14,066 nucleotides of DNA, taken from CAZWUW01 sp964636895 (GTDB lineage Bacteria > Bacillota > Thermincolia > Thermincolales > CAZWUW01). Location of the stretch: positions 1-14,066 of the forward strand of contig CAZWUW010000074.1 of assembly GCA_964636895.1 (NCBI GenBank), read 5' to 3'. The stretch's first letter is position 1. Every line of letters starts with the position of its first letter. Below the pieces are notes generated by a model, which was given only the letters and a program-made list of their open reading frames with translations, did not search any database and was not told the origin of the DNA. The position numbers and the translations under genes were made by a program. Shown here in pieces: positions 6,348 to 14,023 of the stretch.

Positions 6348-7550
6348 ATGGCAGAAAATAAAAAAGCCGGACCGGTAACCCTGGCCCTGGGACTGATTTT
6401 TTTCGGCTTTGGGTTGTTGATGTTTAATTTTTTCGGCCCGGGAATCCTGGCAGCGGCTTTAAAATACTGGCCGGTATTGCTCATCGGCCTCGGAGCGGAG
6501 TATTTTACCAGAAGCTATCTGAATAGAAAAAACAACCCTGATGCCGGAACCAGGTTTCACCTGCCCACGGTGTTCATTATCCTGTTGGCGGCCGTTATCG
6601 GCTATGCCGGCCAGCAGGCGGCGGGGCTGTATAAAAACCAGGAATTGGGCGGTTTTATCAGTGAAGCCATCGCCGGGGGCAATTTTGACTATCAATACAA
6701 TTTTGAGTCTAAACCGTTGGTGGTTAAACCGGGTGTGACGAAGGTGAAAATCGACGCTATGCAGGGCCGCATTGACCTGGCGCCCAGCCAGGACGGCAAA
6801 CTGCAGGTCCGGGCAAGAATTATCGCCTGGGGGCCGTCGGAGGAAGAAGCCAAAAAAAGGGCCGAGGCGGTCAAGATTAATGTGGATGAAGGTGAGGTAA
6901 TCGGTATTTCCCGCGCTCCGGAGGGTAACCATAACCTCCGCCGCCACCCGGTGGTTAGTTACCGCATTATGGTTCCTAAAGGAATAACTATTGTAACTGA
7001 AAAAACTGCCGGAGATATAAAGGCTGATAATCTGGAGGCCAATCTCGAAATCAAGGACTTTACCGGCGACAGCAATATAACCGGAATTATAGGTAATGTG
7101 GCCTTGGACGGGGAATACGGGCAGATAAATTTCCGGGAAATTGACGGTAATGTGGAGATCCGCACCGTTTCCGGCGAAATAAACATAAAAGATGTAACCC
7201 AAAATATTCAGGTGGCAAACGATCATGGCCGGATTGAAATTGCCGGTACCAGGCCGGTGAGCGGAAATTACAGCATAAACACCAAAAACGGCGATATTAT
7301 GCTGCGTATTCCTGCTGCATCTGACGCCACGGTTTTGGCCCGGACAGAAAACGGCGCAATAAATGGGACCCTCAACCTTAAAATGGAAAAGCTTAAGGAA
7401 AACAATACCCAACACCCTGCACTGGATGAAGAGACAACTGGTTCGACAGCGCATACTGCGGGAGCAAAAGGTATTGTTAAATTAAGCTCAGGCAAAGGAG
7501 CCATCAATCTTAGTACTGAAAACGGGAATATAACGGTAGACAAATATTAA
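6348..7550 (+). CDS. DUF5668/DUF4097 envelope protein (LiaF-like)
   Basis: The 400-residue protein has three membrane segments (about 9-31, 33-50, 71-90); the first two form a LiaI/LiaF-type unit (GPVTLALGLIFFGFG...LKYWPVLLIGLGAEYF). Basic residues between segments 2 and 3 place the long C-terminal part outside. Residues from about 125 to 400 form a repetitive beta ladder typical of DUF4097, with rungs such as GDIKADNLEANLEIKDFTGD, GQINFREIDGNVEIRTVSGE, INIKDVTQN and GAINLSTENGNITVDKY. A low-complexity stretch near 352-375 interrupts the last rungs. LiaF-like proteins act in cell-wall-antibiotic sensing; here the partner would be an ECF pair rather than LiaRS, which is inference. AGGGAG (6331-6336) plus AGG precede the ATG. 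It is the last gene of the operon before a hairpin terminator. Confidence 0.8.
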   Translation: MAENKKAGPVTLALGLIFFGFGLLMFNFFGPGILAAALKYWPVLLIGLGAEYFTRSYLNRKNNPDAGTRFHLPTVFIILLAAVIGYAGQQAAGLYKNQELGGFISEAIAGGNFDYQYNFESKPLVVKPGVTKVKIDAMQGRIDLAPSQDGKLQVRARIIAWGPSEEEAKKRAEAVKINVDEGEVIGISRAPEGNHNLRRHPVVSYRIMVPKGITIVTEKTAGDIKADNLEANLEIKDFTGDSNITGIIGNVALDGEYGQINFREIDGNVEIRTVSGEINIKDVTQNIQVANDHGRIEIAGTRPVSGNYSINTKNGDIMLRIPAASDATVLARTENGAINGTLNLKMEKLKENNTQHPALDEETTGSTAHTAGAKGIVKLSSGKGAINLSTENGNITVDKY

Positions 7551-7564
7551 TACCACTAACGGTC

Positions 7565-7588
7565 AGCCGGAGCTAAACAGCTCCGGCT
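7565..7588. terminator. GC-rich terminator hairpin between convergent operons
   Basis: Arms AGCCGGAGCT (7565-7574) and AGCTCCGGCT (7579-7588) form a perfect 10-base stem with loop AAAC. It lies 15 bases after the DUF4097 stop and is followed by TTTGACTATTT. On the minus strand it sits downstream of the GH57 gene, so it may act in both directions. Confidence 0.75.
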
Positions 7589-7604
7589 TTGACTATTTAA
7601 GCTA

Positions 7605-7631
7605 CTATGGCTTAAACTTTTTAAGCCATAG
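7605..7631 (-). terminator. Hairpin overlapping the 3' end of the GH57 gene
   Basis: CTATGGCTTAA (7605-7615) pairs with TTAAGCCATAG (7621-7631) across a 5-base loop, covering the last codons and stop of the minus-strand gene. TTTAAGC at 7596-7602 also pairs with GCTTAAA at 7610-7616, so two folds compete. It may stabilise the mRNA end or assist the stronger hairpin at 7565-7588. Confidence 0.5.
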
Positions 7632-9234
7632 CATAAACCGGTTGTTGCGCGCGGGAGCGGTAAATCTGATAATCTATATCCGGGAAAATATTATCCTTCC
7701 AGGCTACATCCCTCAGCCAGCCTACATCAATATGGTTCCATTTGATGTCTTCGTACAGCTTGTTAAACCGGAATAAATGCAGCTTTGTCCGTTTTATCGC
7801 ATATTCAACCATGGTACCGGTTTTCATGATAAACGCCCAGTCACTGCTTTGCCCCAAAAGCAGTTCCCTGGCTGCTTGATTCAAAGCCAGGCGCAGGTCG
7901 CCGGCGGCGTTGGGATAAGTATCGGCCAATTCTGTCATGCGTTCAGCCGCATGATGCAGATGCCGATAAATCCAGGCATTGCTTTCTTCCAGCCAGACTT
8001 CATGGTAACCCTTGTATCCCCAACTGGACATGGAAGGCATGGTCATCTGATTGACCGGGTATTCGCGCAAATATTCACTGGGCGTAATCAATCTGATGGT
8101 GTTTTGGTCATAGGCAATTTTTCTGATCAGCATATCCAGCCAGGCCGGTCCTTCAAACCACCAATGGCCAAAAAGTTCGGCATCGTAAGGTGAAACAATT
8201 ATAGGTTTGCGGTCCATGATGCCGGCCAGATAAGCAATTTGTTTTTCCCGGTTAAACATGAAGTTGCCTGCATGGACAGCGGTTTTTTCCATTGCCCGCT
8301 CCGGAACATAGGGCTCTTTGTGATTGGTTTTACCGGTAATGCGGTAATATTTAAGGCCGGTATGCACCCTGATGCCATCGGGGTGGATATATGGCTGCAC
8401 ATAGTCAAAATCCAGGTCATAGCCAATATCCCGGTAAAATTCCCGGTAATCAAAATCACCGGGATAACCTTCATTAGCACTCCACACCTGTTTGGAAGTT
8501 TCCACATCCCGACCGAAAGCAGCCACTCCGGAAGGACAGTATACCGGGGCAAAAATACCGTACTTGGGGCGCACTTCAGCATGCATAATGCCATGCGTAT
8601 CACAGAAAAAGTATTTAATCCCGTATTTTTTCAGAATTTCGTCATCCCCCGGGGCAAAACCACATTCCGGCAGCCAGATACCGCGGGGCGGCCGGCCCAT
8701 ATGTTTGGTGTAAAGATCCACCGCGGTTTTGACCTGAGCATGGATACTTTCCCGGTGTATGCCCAGCAGGGGAAAATAACCGTGAGTAGCACCACAGGTG
8801 ATGATTTCCAATTTTCCCAGGTCCTGAAATTGTTTAAAGGCATTTAACAGATTTCGTTGATAACCTTCATGAAAGGTACGGCTGACCCGGTAATAAAGGT
8901 CGCGGTACATAATGGCCACCCGATTAAAATGCCCATCGTATCTGGTTCGTTCGACTTCTTTTTCCGCCAGTTCAATGAGTTTGGTAATATGCCTGGAATA
9001 ACGCTCCTGCAGCAGCTCGTCAGTCATTATGGTCATAAGTGACGGGGTAATGGACATAGTAAGGCGAAAGTCTACACCGTCAGCAAGAAGTTTTTCGAAA
9101 ACATGAATCAAGGGAATATAACATTCGGTAACCGCTTCATTAAACCACTTCTCTTCCAGAAAAAACTCGTGCTCCGGGTGCCGCACGTAGGGCAGATGAG
9201 CATGTAAAACCATGGCCAGGTATCCTTGGGGCAT
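7621..9234 (-). CDS. GH57 1,4-alpha-glucan branching enzyme
   Basis: The product (537 residues) belongs to glycoside hydrolase family 57, branching-enzyme type. The N-terminal strand is GYLAMVLHAHLPYVRHP. The likely nucleophile is Glu191 in GIWLPECGFAPG and the acid/base Asp352 in IIVSPYDAELFGHWWFEGP (numbering from TTG 9237), corresponding to E183/D354 of Thermococcus TK1436; EYPVNQMTMPSMSSWGYKGY follows, the region before the C-terminal helical domain. The enzyme cleaves alpha-1,4 glucan and reattaches it as alpha-1,6 branches in the cytoplasm. The frame opens at TTG 9237 directly before ATG 9234, with AGAAGGG upstream fitting either. It is the second gene after a DUF4912 gene 33 bases upstream. 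No glgA or glgC gene is in the window. Confidence 0.9.
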   Translation of the reverse strand: MPQGYLAMVLHAHLPYVRHPEHEFFLEEKWFNEAVTECYIPLIHVFEKLLADGVDFRLTMSITPSLMTIMTDELLQERYSRHITKLIELAEKEVERTRYDGHFNRVAIMYRDLYYRVSRTFHEGYQRNLLNAFKQFQDLGKLEIITCGATHGYFPLLGIHRESIHAQVKTAVDLYTKHMGRPPRGIWLPECGFAPGDDEILKKYGIKYFFCDTHGIMHAEVRPKYGIFAPVYCPSGVAAFGRDVETSKQVWSANEGYPGDFDYREFYRDIGYDLDFDYVQPYIHPDGIRVHTGLKYYRITGKTNHKEPYVPERAMEKTAVHAGNFMFNREKQIAYLAGIMDRKPIIVSPYDAELFGHWWFEGPAWLDMLIRKIAYDQNTIRLITPSEYLREYPVNQMTMPSMSSWGYKGYHEVWLEESNAWIYRHLHHAAERMTELADTYPNAAGDLRLALNQAARELLLGQSSDWAFIMKTGTMVEYAIKRTKLHLFRFNKLYEDIKWNHIDVGWLRDVAWKDNIFPDIDYQIYRSRAQQPVYAMA

Positions 9235-9267
9235 CAAATCAACATTCCCTTCTAAACTATTTTATAA

Positions 9268-9939
9268 TCACTGTTTTATTAACTCATGGGAGCTGGGTTG
9301 CTGCCACTGCCCCGGTGAGCTGGGGCCGGACAAGCCGATTTGGCCGTATAGTTTACATTGCAAGTCATCAACCAGCATCCAATCAGGGTCAATTTTTTCC
9401 GACAGGCTGTCTCTTGGGGTTTTGACCTGATTTGAACGGGCAATGAGAATAAAATTGCCATTGACCAGGGCACCCAGTTCCAACATAAACATCCTGTTGG
9501 GCATGCCGACATGAATATACCACTCCCGGGCCTGGATGTTAACCGGCAAGTCATATAATGCTGTTTTTTCCCGCTCCTCAGTAATATCATGCACCCGGAT
9601 AATGTAGTCATTAGGCTCTGCTAAACCGTATTGTTCCCTTAATGCATTTTGGTGGGTGGCGGCAATATCCCAATAAGAGTAAATCCAGTAAGGATCCCTG
9701 ATTAAAGCGGTGAATCTGGTTTGTTCGTACCTGCCCGGCGGTTCCGGAATATTTTCGGTCGGCCGCTCAGGAAACAGGGCGGTGCTCAGCTCAAAATCAT
9801 CGTCAGGCGGTAGTTCGCGGACCTGCTGAAGCATTAACGGTTTTTTAACCGGTTTTTTGGTCAGCGAATAATAAAGGCCCCCACCCAACAGGATGGAACC
9901 TACTACAAGCAGCATAATTATGCTTTCCGGCAGAGACAT
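9268..9939 (-). CDS. Membrane-anchored DUF4912 protein
   Basis: The 223-residue protein has one N-terminal membrane segment (about 7-25) followed by a basic KKPVKKP stretch, a 40-residue linker and a DUF4912 domain (about 68-195). The domain signature is YEQTRFTALIRDPYWIYSYW (71-90), followed by DYIIRVHDIT (111-120). Its function is not established; the conserved aromatic-rich fold suggests binding, possibly of carbohydrate, which is inference. It is encoded immediately upstream of the GH57 branching enzyme and probably in the same transcript, so it may tether or guide glucan metabolism at the membrane. The start ATG 9939 has GGAGGGGG 4 bases upstream; TTG 9942 is too close to that site. Confidence 0.75.
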   Translation of the reverse strand: MSLPESIIMLLVVGSILLGGGLYYSLTKKPVKKPLMLQQVRELPPDDDFELSTALFPERPTENIPEPPGRYEQTRFTALIRDPYWIYSYWDIAATHQNALREQYGLAEPNDYIIRVHDITEEREKTALYDLPVNIQAREWYIHVGMPNRMFMLELGALVNGNFILIARSNQVKTPRDSLSEKIDPDWMLVDDLQCKLYGQIGLSGPSSPGQWQQPSSHELIKQ

Positions 9940-9976
9940 CAATCCCCCTCCTCTTCAGTGTTATCATGACTTTTTT

Positions 9977-9982
9977 ATTATA
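9977..9982 (-). promoter_or_regulatory. Possible -10 box of the DUF4912-GH57 operon
   Basis: TATAAT is present on the minus strand 38 bases before the start codon. No good -35 at 16-18 bases is seen, so support is weak. Confidence 0.3.
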
Positions 9983-10002
9983 TCCAGAAAGAAAGGGTTT
10001 AT

Positions 10003-10031
10003 TTGTGCTATTTGTTTGAAAATTATATAAT
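10003..10031 (+). promoter_or_regulatory. Possible promoter of the CPBP protease gene
   Basis: A perfect TATAAT at 10026-10031 lies 17 bases after TTGTGC (10003-10008), which matches only the TTG of the -35 consensus. Transcription would begin near 10038, with GGGGAGG at 10051-10057 as ribosome binding site. Confidence 0.45.
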
Positions 10032-10064
10032 AATAACAATCAAGTTTCCGGGGGAGGATGATAT

Positions 10065-10742
10065 ATGGTTCCGTTTGATAAAGATGCAAGTGTGCCGAAA
10101 TGGTCCGGCGGGCATGTCGTCATAGTTTTGGCCGCGCTGTTTGTGCTGGCTTGGCCGATAGGATTGATTGAAGAATTTTTTTTGCAGGTCTTTCTGCAAA
10201 GTATTTCCATGGGGGTATTGGTTGTTTTGGTGGCGCGCGGCACCGGTGCAACCCTCCCGGAGCTGGGTCTGAGTAGAAACAAGCTGTTTAAAAATGTACT
10301 CACCGGCTTTGTGGGCGGAATAATATTATTTATTATTGTTATGTTCGTATCCATGCTGATACAGTATCTGACCGGTAAAATACCGGAACCACAGGAGGTT
10401 GTTAAGCATTTAGCCGGTAAACCATCTGTCAGGCAGTTAATCTGGCCGGCTATAGTAATCGTTATCACCGCCCCTATCGCCGAGGAGCTGTATTTCCGCG
10501 GCCTGATTTACCCGGTGCTGCGGGCCCGGCTGGGGGTTGATATGGCGATTTTGGTATCGGCCCTGATATTTTCCATGGTGCATTTTAGTGTTTTTGGCTT
10601 GGCACCTATTGCCATTGGTGGCGCCGGGCTGGCCTACCTTTTTCAAAAATCAGGTTCCCTGGTGCCCGCTATTGTGGCGCACAGTACCTGGAATGCGCTG
10701 ACCCTGCTATTGGTATATTTGAGCAGGGAAATGGCTCTTTAA
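10065..10742 (+). CDS. CPBP family intramembrane glutamic endopeptidase
   Basis: The 225-residue polytopic protein has the CPBP (CAAX protease/bacteriocin-processing, PF02517) motifs in order: E140-E141-xxx-R145 in APIAEELYFRG, His173 in FSMVHF, and His206/Asn210 in VAHSTWNA. About six membrane segments are predicted. Family members cleave membrane or prenylated substrates and serve in bacteriocin immunity, peptide maturation or stress proteolysis; no bacteriocin gene is near, so the substrate is unknown. The start ATG 10065 has GGGGAGG 7 bases upstream. The gene stands alone, divergent from the DUF4912 operon and convergent with the next gene, only 15 bases away, with no obvious terminator between. 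Confidence 0.88.
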   Translation: MVPFDKDASVPKWSGGHVVIVLAALFVLAWPIGLIEEFFLQVFLQSISMGVLVVLVARGTGATLPELGLSRNKLFKNVLTGFVGGIILFIIVMFVSMLIQYLTGKIPEPQEVVKHLAGKPSVRQLIWPAIVIVITAPIAEELYFRGLIYPVLRARLGVDMAILVSALIFSMVHFSVFGLAPIAIGGAGLAYLFQKSGSLVPAIVAHSTWNALTLLLVYLSREMAL

Positions 10743-10757
10743 AAATTGGCAAATTAA

Positions 10758-11867
10758 TTAGTCAATATAAATCGGTTGTTCACAGGTCTGGACGGTTGCG
10801 GGACTGCAGATTTCCCCGCCGGTCCAATAGTATCGCCGGTTATTCAGCATAAAACCGGGTGCCAGCTCGCGAAAATACGGTAGTTTGGTTTGATCTTCAA
10901 TAATTTCCAGTTTGTTATGGCGAACCCGGTAGGTAATCATGTAGTTAACGGAAATTTCCGGTTCGTCTGCCATAACAATATTGGATTGCCGGCTGTGCAT
11001 GCGGAAAACATATTCAATAGGATGTTTTTCTCCCCAGGGGAAAATAAGAAACCTGGCCTCAAATGTTTTTTTGTCATGACCTGAAAGGTTGTTTTGCAGT
11101 GCCGGCCCGGCCAATAAACCCAAGGGAATATTTACGTTCCTGGCCGCCGGCACCGGTTTGCCGGTGACCGGCTCATGCCCGAAAGTCATTTTTAATTCCC
11201 CGAAGCCGGTAAACAAGATGTGGTTATGTTCATCCTGCAGTTGCAGGAAGTAAAAATAATCGTCAAAGGAAAGCTCTTCTTTTAAAAGTACCAGCCCCCC
11301 GGCATTAACTGTTTTTACTAATAGTCGCAGTCGCGCGTGCTTTAAAATGGATTTCACCGAAACGTTAACGTAGCGTGACAGATAAGACACGCTGCGCAGA
11401 TGCGTCGGCGGCGGAATCAGAGGGCTGAGCAGGGCATTGGCCACCGGATTGATGGCATTTTTTAAAAGATAACGGTAGAATAATAAAATGCCCAAACCTG
11501 TTATTACCGGCAGGATATACACCAGCATCCGCCACTCCCATGGCGCGCGGTAACCGCCTAGCAGGATGCCGGACCAGCATAATATAACGATGACAATAGT
11601 CAGATTGATGTAGAGCATAATAATGCTGCTGGGACCTTTTGGTACCAGGTAGTGCATTTGATATTTTTCGATGAGCTTATACATTTTGCCGGTCAGGTTT
11701 GTTTCCGTATGGTAGGAAAGGTCCATAAATTCTTCAAGAATATCCTGCAGCCGGTCTACCCGGCGTTGGACGGTCAGGGAAACAAAAATACCCACTGAGC
11801 CGAGCAAGGTTAACAGACCGCCGCAGAGGGACAGTATTACCCGTAAATATGATTGCAGATCAAACAT
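10758..11867 (-). CDS. Three-span membrane protein of unknown function
   Basis: I do not recognise this 369-residue protein. It has membrane segments near residues 8-32, 83-106 and 114-135; basic residues after segments 1 and 3 (QRRVDR, YRYLLKN) predict an outside N-terminus and an inside C-terminus. A charged, probably helical stretch (about 34-72) links segments 1 and 2. The last 230 residues look soluble and mixed alpha/beta, with no enzyme motif seen. ATG 11867 is preferred because GAGGTGG lies 5 bases upstream; GTG 11876 overlaps that site. The gene follows the 203-residue gene by 47 bases and probably shares its transcript. Confidence 0.65.
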   Translation of the reverse strand: MFDLQSYLRVILSLCGGLLTLLGSVGIFVSLTVQRRVDRLQDILEEFMDLSYHTETNLTGKMYKLIEKYQMHYLVPKGPSSIIMLYINLTIVIVILCWSGILLGGYRAPWEWRMLVYILPVITGLGILLFYRYLLKNAINPVANALLSPLIPPPTHLRSVSYLSRYVNVSVKSILKHARLRLLVKTVNAGGLVLLKEELSFDDYFYFLQLQDEHNHILFTGFGELKMTFGHEPVTGKPVPAARNVNIPLGLLAGPALQNNLSGHDKKTFEARFLIFPWGEKHPIEYVFRMHSRQSNIVMADEPEISVNYMITYRVRHNKLEIIEDQTKLPYFRELAPGFMLNNRRYYWTGGEICSPATVQTCEQPIYID

Positions 11868-11914
11868 AAGGACCACCTCAAATGCTATTTTGTCCGAGAA
11901 TTGATTTTTTTGGG

Positions 11915-12526
11915 CTATAATTCCAGATTAAAGCGGACGTTTTTTGCTTTGGCCGCCAGTGTCGTCCGCCCAAGTTCGCGGGCCCTGTTTTCCAGGGTGC
12001 GTAGGCAGGACTGGGTACTGGCCGTGGGTAAGCCGCGCCTGGCTGCGGTTTTGCCCATGTGGGCAATGTATTCCACCACGAGTTCGGCGGCATTAGAAAA
12101 GCCACGGTGCAATAGATACAGGCCGACTGTTTGCAGACAAGCGCCGATATAATTCCAGATTTCATCCTGGTAAGGGAAGTCCTGCATCAGACACCGTTTG
12201 AAGATTAACTGCACCTGATGCAGATAATGCTCTGTAAATTGTTCGTCACACTCTTCACTTATGATCAGCACATAGTTTTTCAGCAGTTCGTTCAGGCCCA
12301 GTTTTACTTTATCCAGGCGGGCATAATGGATTTGTTCCAAAATAACTTCCACGGCTGCCGACAGCGGGTTCTCCGGCAGGCTTTCTCCGGCAATAAGCGC
12401 CGGCAGCGCCGCATCAGGGTCGACATGCGCCAGATTGGTATAGCGGGCATTTGCACATACTGTTATTTGATTGGCATCAGCCAGCAAATTTTTTATGCGC
12501 ACAAGATAATCCTCAAAACTTTCCAT
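11915..12526 (-). CDS. Helical protein of unknown function
   Basis: The 203-residue product is rich in predicted helix, without membrane segments or a signal peptide, and shows no motif I can place. Six cysteines are scattered (e.g. TVCANARY, SEECDEQF, FKRCLMQDF, GACLQTVG) and do not form a zinc pattern. A helical array (about 53-150) is suggested by the spacing of leucines. It starts at ATG 12526 with AGGAGG 5 bases upstream, divergent from rlmD and first in a probable operon with the membrane protein that follows. A soluble partner for that protein is a reasonable guess, but no function can be stated. Confidence 0.6.
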   Translation of the reverse strand: MESFEDYLVRIKNLLADANQITVCANARYTNLAHVDPDAALPALIAGESLPENPLSAAVEVILEQIHYARLDKVKLGLNELLKNYVLIISEECDEQFTEHYLHQVQLIFKRCLMQDFPYQDEIWNYIGACLQTVGLYLLHRGFSNAAELVVEYIAHMGKTAARRGLPTASTQSCLRTLENRARELGRTTLAAKAKNVRFNLEL

Positions 12527-12634
12527 AGGTACCTCCTGATGATTCTCTAGTTAGTATTTGAAGGGGTGGAGGACGGTATACGTGTTTTGAAATCTTCCTG
12601 AACGCAGAAGTATTTGTTAATGGGAGTGGTCATT
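12527..12634. other. Divergent intergenic region
   Basis: This 108-base gap separates divergent starts and must hold promoters for both sides. I see the minus-strand ribosome site (AGGAGG, reverse complement near 12532-12537) and the rlmD GGGAG at 12622-12626. No -35/-10 pair with standard spacing stands out and no hairpin is convincing. Confidence 0.5.
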
Positions 12635-14023
12635 TTGATAAAAAAAGAATTGCCGTTGGCGGCAGGTCAGGAAGTAGAGCTGCTGATAACCGGGGTTAAC
12701 CATCACGGCGACGGTGTGGGCCGCTGCCATGGCTTTACTGTATTTGTACCCCGGTGTATACCCGGTGAAAAGGTCTGGGCGCGCATTGCCAAGGTCAATA
12801 AGAATTTTGCGGAAGCTGTTCTGTTGAAAGTGATAACCGCTTCACCGGGCCGGGTGTCACCTGCCTGTCCGGTATTTGCGGAGTGCGGTGGTTCACATTT
12901 GCAGCATATGGAATACTCATTGCAGTTGGCTGCCAAGACCCGCCAGGTAGCAGACACCTTGCAACGTATAGGCAAACTTGACGATGTGCTGGTGCACCCG
13001 GCATTAGGTATGGAGCAGCCCTGGCATTACCGGAATAAAGCCCAATTCCAGGTAAGTCGGGTGGCAGGCAAAATAAAACTGGGATTCTTTGCCGAAGAAT
13101 CCCATCAATTGGTGCCGGCCGCCCAGTGCCTTTTGCTGGATAAGCGAATCAGCGCGGTGGCGGTTATGTTGGAAGAGCTTTTAAATAAATACAGCCTTAC
13201 CGTTTATGACCGGCAAACCCGGAGCGGTCTGCTGCGTCATGTTGTGATCAGAAAAGGCTGGTATTCCGGCGAAGTAATGGTGGTTTTGGTTACTACCGCC
13301 GCTAAATTTCCGGAACAAAATTTGCTGGCCCGGGAAATCCGGGCTAATTTGCCTGATGTTATTTCGGTGGTGCGAAATATCAATAATCAATTTAAAGGAC
13401 CGGTTTTCGGCAATGAGATATTGCTGCTGGCGGGTCAGGAAATTATTCGCGAACAGGTGGGAGATTTGCATTTTTTGATTTCTCCGACGTCTTTTTTTCA
13501 GGTCAATTCACAGCAAACAGTGCTGCTTTATGACCAAGTTCTGACATACGCCGCCCTGAACGGCGTTGAAACCGTTCTGGATGTGTATTGCGGCACCGGC
13601 ACTATTAGCTTGATGCTGGCGCAACATGCCGCTAAGGTTATCGGGCTGGAAGTGCACCGGCAAGCGACTGAAGACGCGGCCGCTAATGCCCGCCTAAATG
13701 GAATGACGAATGTTGAATTTATCACCGGCAGAGCTGAAGAACGTCTGCCTGAGTTAGTTGAGCAGGGCATAATGCCTGATGTGGTTGTAGTCGACCCGCC
13801 CCGCAAAGGTGTGGAAAAACAGGCGCTGCAGGCTATAGCGGGGATGGCGCCGCGGCGGATTGTATATGTGTCCTGTGACCCGGCCAGTCTGGCCAGGGAC
13901 CTGAAGTTTTTGAGCCACCGGGGTTATAGGGTGGTGGAAGTGCAGCCGGTGGACATGTTTCCGCAGACCAGTCATACAGAATGTTGTTGCTTGCTTGAGC
14001 GTGGGGAAAGCATTGATAAATAA
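12635..14023 (+). CDS. rlmD: 23S rRNA (uracil-C5)-methyltransferase, RlmD/RumA type
   Basis: The 462-residue protein has an N-terminal TRAM RNA-binding domain (about 10-66), then an iron-sulfur region, then a SAM methyltransferase domain. SAM binding is at LDVYCGTGTISL (315-326); VVDPPRKGVE (385-394) and VSCDPASLARD (412-422) carry the catalytic nucleophile Cys414, and Glu449 in SHTEC is the likely general base. It methylates C5 of a uracil in 23S rRNA (U1939, and U747 in dual RlmCD enzymes) using SAM. Of the four usual cluster cysteines, Cys78, Cys84 and Cys165 remain, but the expected CGGC reads CGGS (Ser87). TTG 12635 is chosen because GGGAG lies 8 bases upstream; TTG 12614 and ATG 12620 lie in the same frame without a good site. 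Confidence 0.88.
   Translation: MIKKELPLAAGQEVELLITGVNHHGDGVGRCHGFTVFVPRCIPGEKVWARIAKVNKNFAEAVLLKVITASPGRVSPACPVFAECGGSHLQHMEYSLQLAAKTRQVADTLQRIGKLDDVLVHPALGMEQPWHYRNKAQFQVSRVAGKIKLGFFAEESHQLVPAAQCLLLDKRISAVAVMLEELLNKYSLTVYDRQTRSGLLRHVVIRKGWYSGEVMVVLVTTAAKFPEQNLLAREIRANLPDVISVVRNINNQFKGPVFGNEILLLAGQEIIREQVGDLHFLISPTSFFQVNSQQTVLLYDQVLTYAALNGVETVLDVYCGTGTISLMLAQHAAKVIGLEVHRQATEDAAANARLNGMTNVEFITGRAEERLPELVEQGIMPDVVVVDPPRKGVEKQALQAIAGMAPRRIVYVSCDPASLARDLKFLSHRGYRVVEVQPVDMFPQTSHTECCCLLERGESIDK

Noticed and set aside
6459..7454. A 331-codon open frame on the minus strand, opposite the DUF4097 gene
   Set aside because: It lies wholly inside a well-supported gene, has no plausible ribosome site or family resemblance, and its composition is that of an antisense shadow.
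8239..8847. A 202-codon plus-strand frame inside the GH57 gene
   Set aside because: The GH57 reading is certain from catalytic motifs; this frame is its antisense shadow.
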